Assembly: GCF_000384395.1 (NCBI RefSeq)
Contig: NZ_ARWE01000001.1
Coordinates: 1,364,001 to 1,428,000 of the forward strand
Length of the DNA stretch: 64,000 bases
Direction: 5' to 3'
Source: Geopsychrobacter electrodiphilus DSM 16401
GTDB taxonomy: Bacteria; Desulfobacterota; Desulfuromonadia; Desulfuromonadales; Geopsychrobacteraceae
Position numbers and translations under genes: made by a program. Every line of letters begins with the position of its first letter. Positions within the stretch are counted from its first letter, which is position 1. Shown here in pieces: positions 60,312-64,000 of the stretch. A model generated the notes under the pieces. That model searched no databases, had not been told where the DNA came from, and saw nothing but the letters and a program-made list of their open reading frames with translations.

Positions 60312-61732
60312 TGAAATCTTTTCTGTCGATCTTGTCCTTATTGCTTCTGACAGCCTGTAGCATGTTGGTGCGTCAACCGGTTCGCCCGGACGCCTTGACC
60401 TTCCCGAAGCTGACCTTTGATTTTCCCCAGGTTGAACACCTGACCCTGGCGAATGGAATCGAGGTCTATCTGCTGCCTGACCATGATCTGCCGTTGGTTG
60501 AAATCACAACCCTTACCGGTGGCGGCTCGATTTTTGATCCGCCCGAAATGACCGGCCTGTCTGACCTGTTTGTTGAAAGTCTGCAGACGGGTGGGGCAGG
60601 GGACCGTTCTCCCCTGATCTTCCAGGAGACCCTGGAAAACATGGCGGCGGATCTGAAGGTCAGCAGCAGCAGCTATGCTTATCAGCTCGATATGTCGATG
60701 CGGCGTCAGGATGTCGTGTCGGGGTTCGGTCTTCTGGCAGATGTTTTGCGTCGTCCGCAATTTGACGCCCAACGGATTGAGATCGCGCGACTGGGACTTA
60801 TCGAAGGCGTGCGCCGCCGTAATGATGATCCTGCCTCGATTGCTGCCCGCACTCTGGCAAGATCGATTTACGGCGATCATCCTTTTGGTCGTGTTGCCAG
60901 GCAAAAAACTCTGAATGCTATCCGGCGTGAAGATCTGCTGCGACTCTATCAAACCTACTTTCAGCCGAGCAACCTGTCGATTGCCGTTTCAGGTGATATT
61001 GATCTCGATGAGCTTAAAACCTTGTTGTCCCAGACTTTCGGGGACTGGCAAGGTACGCGACGACCTAGTCTGAAGCCCCCCGCATTGCCTGTGAAGGACC
61101 AAAAAGGAGAGCTTTTTATTGCCGATAAAGATCTTCCTCAGACGACCATTATGATGGGACAACCGGGGATCGATAAAAACAATCCTGACGCGATGGCGCT
61201 GAAGGTTGCAAATTATATATTGGGCGGGGGTGGTTTCAACAGTCGAATGATGCGTGAGATCCGCTCTAATCATGGTCTGACGTATTCGGTTTACTCCTAT
61301 TTTCAAATCGGACGACTGTTACCCGAGCTTTTTATCGCTCAGTGTGAAACCAAGTGCAGTTCGACCCTGGAAGTTGTCAGCATGATGCGGGCGCAGATGC
61401 AGGGATTGATCAATATGCCGGTCTCTGACGCGGAATTGACGACCGCCAAAGAGAGCCTGATCAACAGTTTTGTCTTCGCCTTCGACAGCAGCCACGCGGT
61501 TGTAACTCGTCAACAGCGCCTCGATTTTTATGAGTATCCCGCAGATTATATGCAGACCTATCGACAAAAAATCGCCGCTGTGACCAAGGCGGACGTGCAA
61601 CGGGTCGCCAAAAAATATCTCCACCCCGATCAACTCCAGATTGTGCTGGTTGGTCGACGGAATGGGTTTGAACAGGACCCGGCTGCGGCACTCGGGATGC
61701 CGGTCGAAAAGGTAGATCTAGGGGTTGAATAG
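60311..61732 (+). CDS. M16 family partner subunit lacking HXXEH (lipoprotein)
   Basis: 473 residues from ATG 60311 (GAGGTGA upstream; GTG 60308 is alternative), overlapping its neighbour by one base. The N-terminus has a lipobox LLTACS, so it should be an outer-membrane-type lipoprotein. The zinc motif position reads GLSDLFVES instead of HXXEH, so it is catalytically silent. It keeps the substrate-binding R/Y motif region (GGGFNSRMMREIRSNHGLTYSVYSY, split as GGGFNSRMMREIR and HGLTYSVYSY). Such active/silent M16B pairs form one enzyme; natural peptides are unknown. Confidence 0.9.
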   Translation: MKSFLSILSLLLLTACSMLVRQPVRPDALTFPKLTFDFPQVEHLTLANGIEVYLLPDHDLPLVEITTLTGGGSIFDPPEMTGLSDLFVESLQTGGAGDRSPLIFQETLENMAADLKVSSSSYAYQLDMSMRRQDVVSGFGLLADVLRRPQFDAQRIEIARLGLIEGVRRRNDDPASIAARTLARSIYGDHPFGRVARQKTLNAIRREDLLRLYQTYFQPSNLSIAVSGDIDLDELKTLLSQTFGDWQGTRRPSLKPPALPVKDQKGELFIADKDLPQTTIMMGQPGIDKNNPDAMALKVANYILGGGGFNSRMMREIRSNHGLTYSVYSYFQIGRLLPELFIAQCETKCSSTLEVVSMMRAQMQGLINMPVSDAELTTAKESLINSFVFAFDSSHAVVTRQQRLDFYEYPADYMQTYRQKIAAVTKADVQRVAKKYLHPDQLQIVLVGRRNGFEQDPAAALGMPVEKVDLGVE

Positions 61733-61799
61733 AGCTTTTATTAATTTAAGCCGTTTATGTCTTTTGTTTTGGCCTTCATTGCCATCAGGGGTGAATCCC

Positions 61800-63170
61800 A
61801 TGTCTCAGTCGCATCGAAATCGTGTTTTTACACTTAAGCAGAAATGGCATCGTTTGCTCTGGGAACAAGATCTGCGCATGCTCAGCTATCCCCGGTCTTT
61901 TTTGTTGCGTCAGTTACAGACAGTTTCACTGGTGACGCGGGATTTCCTGCAGGATCGCTGTATGCTGCGTGCCTCAGCCCTGACCTATTCCTCGCTGCTT
62001 GCGATCGTTCCGCTTTTGGCCCTGACCTTCGCGCTGCTCAAAGCGTTCGGGGTGCAAAACACTCTGGAACCACTGATTCTGGACAAATTAAATGTTGGTT
62101 CACATGAGGTCGTGACCTCGCTGCTGACCTATGTCAACAATACCCAGGTAGGAAAGCTCGGAGCTTTCGGTCTGCTCTTCCTGCTGATTGCGGTTACTTC
62201 GCTGCTCTCAAATATTGAAGACAGCTTCAATCATGTCTGGGGGGTAAAGGGGTTGCGTCCGTTGATCAGGCGCTTTTCCGATTATCTGTCAGTGCTGCTG
62301 GTTGGGCCGGTGCTGCTGATCTCTGCGATCTCCATGACCTCTTCCCTGACCAGTCATAAACTGGTGCAGCGTTTAATTGACATGGAAGTGGTTGGCAGTC
62401 TGATTTTGACCTTGTTTAAGATGGGGCCTTATCTGCTGATGTGGATCGCCTTTGCAGTGCTGTACGTGTTTATGTCCAACACGCGCGTTGAATGGTCGTC
62501 AGCTTTTGCCGGAGGGATTATCGGGGGGACACTTTGGCAGTTGGCGCAGTGGAGTTATGTCAATTTTCAGGTTGGCGTTGCCAAATATAATGCCATTTAC
62601 GGCACCATGGCGGCGCTGCCTATCTTTATGATCTGGGTCTATCTCTCCTGGAATATTGTATTACTGGGGCTTGAATTTACCTATGCTCGACAGAATTTGC
62701 GCACTTGGGGGCGCGATCTGCACGGATATGAAGTTAATCGAAGTAGTTACGAACGGGTAGCTTTGATTCTGCTGCTGTCGTTGGCAACCAGATTTTATCG
62801 GGCCATGGATTCCGCCAGCAAAGAAAGCTTGTCTCGGCAGTTGGGGATTCCTCCGCGGTTGTGTGAACATATTTTAGCTGAACTTGTTGAACTTGGTTTC
62901 GTTAGTGAAACCTCAGGCGGGGGTAGAAATATAAAACGCTACCAATTGGGGCGAGCGGCGGAGGCTTTAAGCGTTAGTTATATTCTGTCAAGACTGCGCG
63001 GACATGGTATAGAAGTTCTTCATTTAAAACCGCATTTCGTAGTTGAAGTTGCGAGCCAGAGCCTGGCTGATATGGCACTTACCGAGCAGAAGAGTGGAGC
63101 GATCACCTTAAAAACTTTGGTTGATCAATGTACCCGGTCGGATGAGGCATCTGAAAAGTCTGAGTCTTGA
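61800..63170 (+). CDS. YihY/BrkB family membrane protein with C-terminal winged-helix-like domain
   Basis: 456 residues from ATG 61800 (GGGGTGA six bases upstream; an in-frame TTG at 61725 overlaps the M16 end). Six membrane segments are expected: LLAIVPLLALTFALL, LGAFGLLFLLIAVTSLLSN, SVLLVGPVLLISAIS, MGPYLLMWIAFAVLYVF and others. The family signature RASALTYSSLLAIVPLL is clear. It was once named ribonuclease BN but is not a nuclease. About 150 C-terminal residues form a soluble helix-turn-helix-like region (LSRQLGIPPRLCEHILAELVELGF). The last 46 bases overlap the convergent lpxH end. Confidence 0.9.
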   Translation: MSQSHRNRVFTLKQKWHRLLWEQDLRMLSYPRSFLLRQLQTVSLVTRDFLQDRCMLRASALTYSSLLAIVPLLALTFALLKAFGVQNTLEPLILDKLNVGSHEVVTSLLTYVNNTQVGKLGAFGLLFLLIAVTSLLSNIEDSFNHVWGVKGLRPLIRRFSDYLSVLLVGPVLLISAISMTSSLTSHKLVQRLIDMEVVGSLILTLFKMGPYLLMWIAFAVLYVFMSNTRVEWSSAFAGGIIGGTLWQLAQWSYVNFQVGVAKYNAIYGTMAALPIFMIWVYLSWNIVLLGLEFTYARQNLRTWGRDLHGYEVNRSSYERVALILLLSLATRFYRAMDSASKESLSRQLGIPPRLCEHILAELVELGFVSETSGGGRNIKRYQLGRAAEALSVSYILSRLRGHGIEVLHLKPHFVVEVASQSLADMALTEQKSGAITLKTLVDQCTRSDEASEKSES

Positions 63171-63868
63171 AATGATTTCAACTCTGCCTTGCCGTTGATC
63201 AATTCCAGATAAGAGAATTGATGAATCCAGTCGCCTAAAACAGTGACCTTCATCTCAGAGATACTGGTTTGCAGTGGGTAGTGGAAATGGCCACAGATGA
63301 AACAGTCAGCCCCCTGCTTCAACGCCTGTTCAGCATAGGGCAGAACGAGAGCCGAGGGGTCATGGTGGTGATGGGTTTTTTTTCGGCTCTGTTCACAGAG
63401 GTAATTTCCAAAACGCCAGGCGGTATCCGGTGGGACAATTTTTGCCATAAACTTCAGGAATCGACTGCGCCAGAAGGCACGCATCAGACGATAGCTCTTT
63501 GCTTTGGGGTCGGCAAGGTCTCCGTGGCAGATAAATATTTTCTGTCCGTTCCAGTCGACAATCTGCTGGTCAGGGACCACCGTGCACTTCAGGGTTGTGC
63601 CGAAAAACCCTTCGAGGTTGAAGTCGTGATTCCCCTCTACATAGAAAAGCTGACATCCTTCACTGACGAGTTGCTGCAGGCGGGTGAGTAGTGGGAGATG
63701 CTCTGAAAAAACAACGTGCTGATATCCGATCCAGAACTCGAAAATATCTCCTAGCAGAAACAGCGCGTCGAGGTTACCCTGTTGCTGGTCGAGAAATGCG
63801 AGCAGTGTCCGATAATTTGTGTCAGAAGGATGGCGCAGGTGCGCATCTGAAATAAAGAGGGCTCTCAT
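63125..63868 (-). CDS. lpxH: UDP-2,3-diacylglucosamine hydrolase
   Basis: 247 residues from ATG 63868. LpxH hydrolyses UDP-2,3-diacylglucosamine in lipid A synthesis. Metal motifs of the calcineurin-like family are ISDAHL (D8, H10), GDIFEFW, EGNHDFN, ICHGDLAD and GHFHYP. The insertion near 130-165 (SYRLMRAFWRSRFLKF) fits the LpxH lid. A TTG at 63877 in the same frame lies within the -10 box and cannot be the start. The predicted transcript starts 0-3 bases before the ATG. It overlaps the BrkB gene by 46 bases at the 3' end. Confidence 0.88.
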   Translation of the reverse strand: MRALFISDAHLRHPSDTNYRTLLAFLDQQQGNLDALFLLGDIFEFWIGYQHVVFSEHLPLLTRLQQLVSEGCQLFYVEGNHDFNLEGFFGTTLKCTVVPDQQIVDWNGQKIFICHGDLADPKAKSYRLMRAFWRSRFLKFMAKIVPPDTAWRFGNYLCEQSRKKTHHHHDPSALVLPYAEQALKQGADCFICGHFHYPLQTSISEMKVTVLGDWIHQFSYLELINGKAELKSFQDSDFSDASSDRVH

Positions 63869-63876
63869 GGCCGCCA

Positions 63877-63905
63877 ACTATAGATAGACGGTCAGGCGCT
63901 GTCAA
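63877..63905 (-). promoter_or_regulatory. Strong sigma-70-type promoter for lpxH (near-leaderless)
   Basis: On the minus strand, a perfect TTGACA (63900-63905) and TATAGT (63877-63882) are separated by exactly 17 bases. The expected start, about seven bases downstream, falls at 63869-63871, so the lpxH message would have at most a few bases before its ATG at 63868. Confidence 0.7.
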
Positions 63906-63955
63906 CTGACCAGTAATAACTACTTTTCAGTAAACATTATGTTAAAGGAGATCCT

Positions 63956-64000
63956 ATGCTGAACTATCCCATGATTCATATCTGTTACCGTGTCCTCGAT
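63956..64000 (+). CDS. Glyoxalase I/VOC-family protein, N-terminus only (3' end outside window)
   Basis: Only 15 codons are visible (MLNYPMIHICYRVLD). This matches the beginning of lactoylglutathione lyase and related VOC proteins, with a His at position 8 that would be a metal ligand. AAAGGAG lies five bases before the ATG. The end is beyond the window, so family assignment rests on this short stretch and is tentative. Confidence 0.6.
   Translation, partial: MLNYPMIHICYRVLD

Noticed and set aside
1-64000. CRISPR arrays, tRNA or rRNA genes
   Set aside because: I found no regularly spaced repeats and no cloverleaf or rRNA-like stretches by reading; a tRNAscan or CRISPR search could still find a missed one.
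1-64000. Sigma-54 (-24/-12) promoters
   Set aside because: Occurrences of TGGCAC were not followed by a properly spaced TTGC, so none is reported.

Overview
The window looks like chromosomal DNA from a Desulfuromonadales-type bacterium (Geobacter, Pelobacter or Desulfuromonas relatives). That is an inference from gene content, not from a search. Supporting signs are the NAD-linked dihydroorotate dehydrogenase pair PyrK-PyrD, a DHH-CBS-CBS-tRNA nucleotidyltransferase fusion, a zinc-ribbon (MJ0042-type) response regulator, the mutL-miaA-hfq block, an AddAB-like nuclease pair, LpxH (so an outer membrane with lipid A) and HypF (so a NiFe hydrogenase elsewhere). Genes are tightly packed on both strands. 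Many start and stop codons overlap by 1 to 14 bases, and several starts are TTG placed by a good Shine-Dalgarno sequence. I see no rRNA, tRNA, CRISPR array, prophage or intact insertion sequence.

Layout. 1-1464: the C-terminal part of a Rel/SpoT alarmone enzyme and ridA, closed by a two-way terminator. 1487-3963 (minus): rpmB, then purM-purN-DUF523. 4062-12074 (plus): rimI-pyrK-pyrD, the DHH-CBS-nucleotidyltransferase fusion, an M50 protease, scpA-scpB and rluB. 12175-18611 (plus): a large TPR protein, an ExeA-like ATPase, mutL, miaA and hfq. 18674-27052 (plus): a DUF512 Fe-S protein, a copper ATPase, a LOG-like protein, a DHH phosphoesterase, a murein amidase, rph-rdgB and ndk. 27113-29221 (minus): the ovothiol enzyme OvoA. 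29424-42012 (plus): rlmN, mtnP-PfkB kinase, a TPR lipoprotein, a signalling cluster (zinc-ribbon regulator, stand-alone receiver, universal stress protein, REC-histidine kinase) interrupted by a purine nucleoside phosphorylase, an FAD protein, a YhaM-like nuclease, a metallo-hydrolase and coaBC. 42143-43066 (minus): an exported zinc phospholipase C-like protein. 43119-57266 (plus): Fe-S uracil-DNA glycosylase, NfeD-SPFH pair, AddB/AddA-like pair, small envelope proteins, rhodanese, methyltransferase, DUF924, an unknown protein and hypF. 57199-58161 (minus): pfkA, followed by about 680 bases without a recognisable gene. 58842-63170 (plus): an M16 peptidase pair and a BrkB/YihY membrane protein. 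63125-63868 (minus): lpxH. From 63956 (plus): the start of a glyoxalase-family gene cut by the window end.

Most genes are housekeeping: nucleotide synthesis and salvage (purM, purN, pyrK, pyrD, mtnP, punA, ndk, rdgB), RNA maturation and modification (nucleotidyltransferase, rph, rluB, miaA, rlmN, hfq), chromosome maintenance (scpAB, mutL, UDG, AddAB-like) and envelope functions. No dense unknown multi-gene system is evident. The points most worth a second look are the nearly leaderless lpxH transcript, two convergent gene pairs whose coding ends overlap, the repeat and palindrome arrangement at the receiver promoter near 35.15 kb, OvoA in a probable anaerobe, the TudS-like DUF523 gene in the purine operon, the Cys-stapled AddB-like/AddA-like pair, and the unexplained 58.2-58.8 kb gap.
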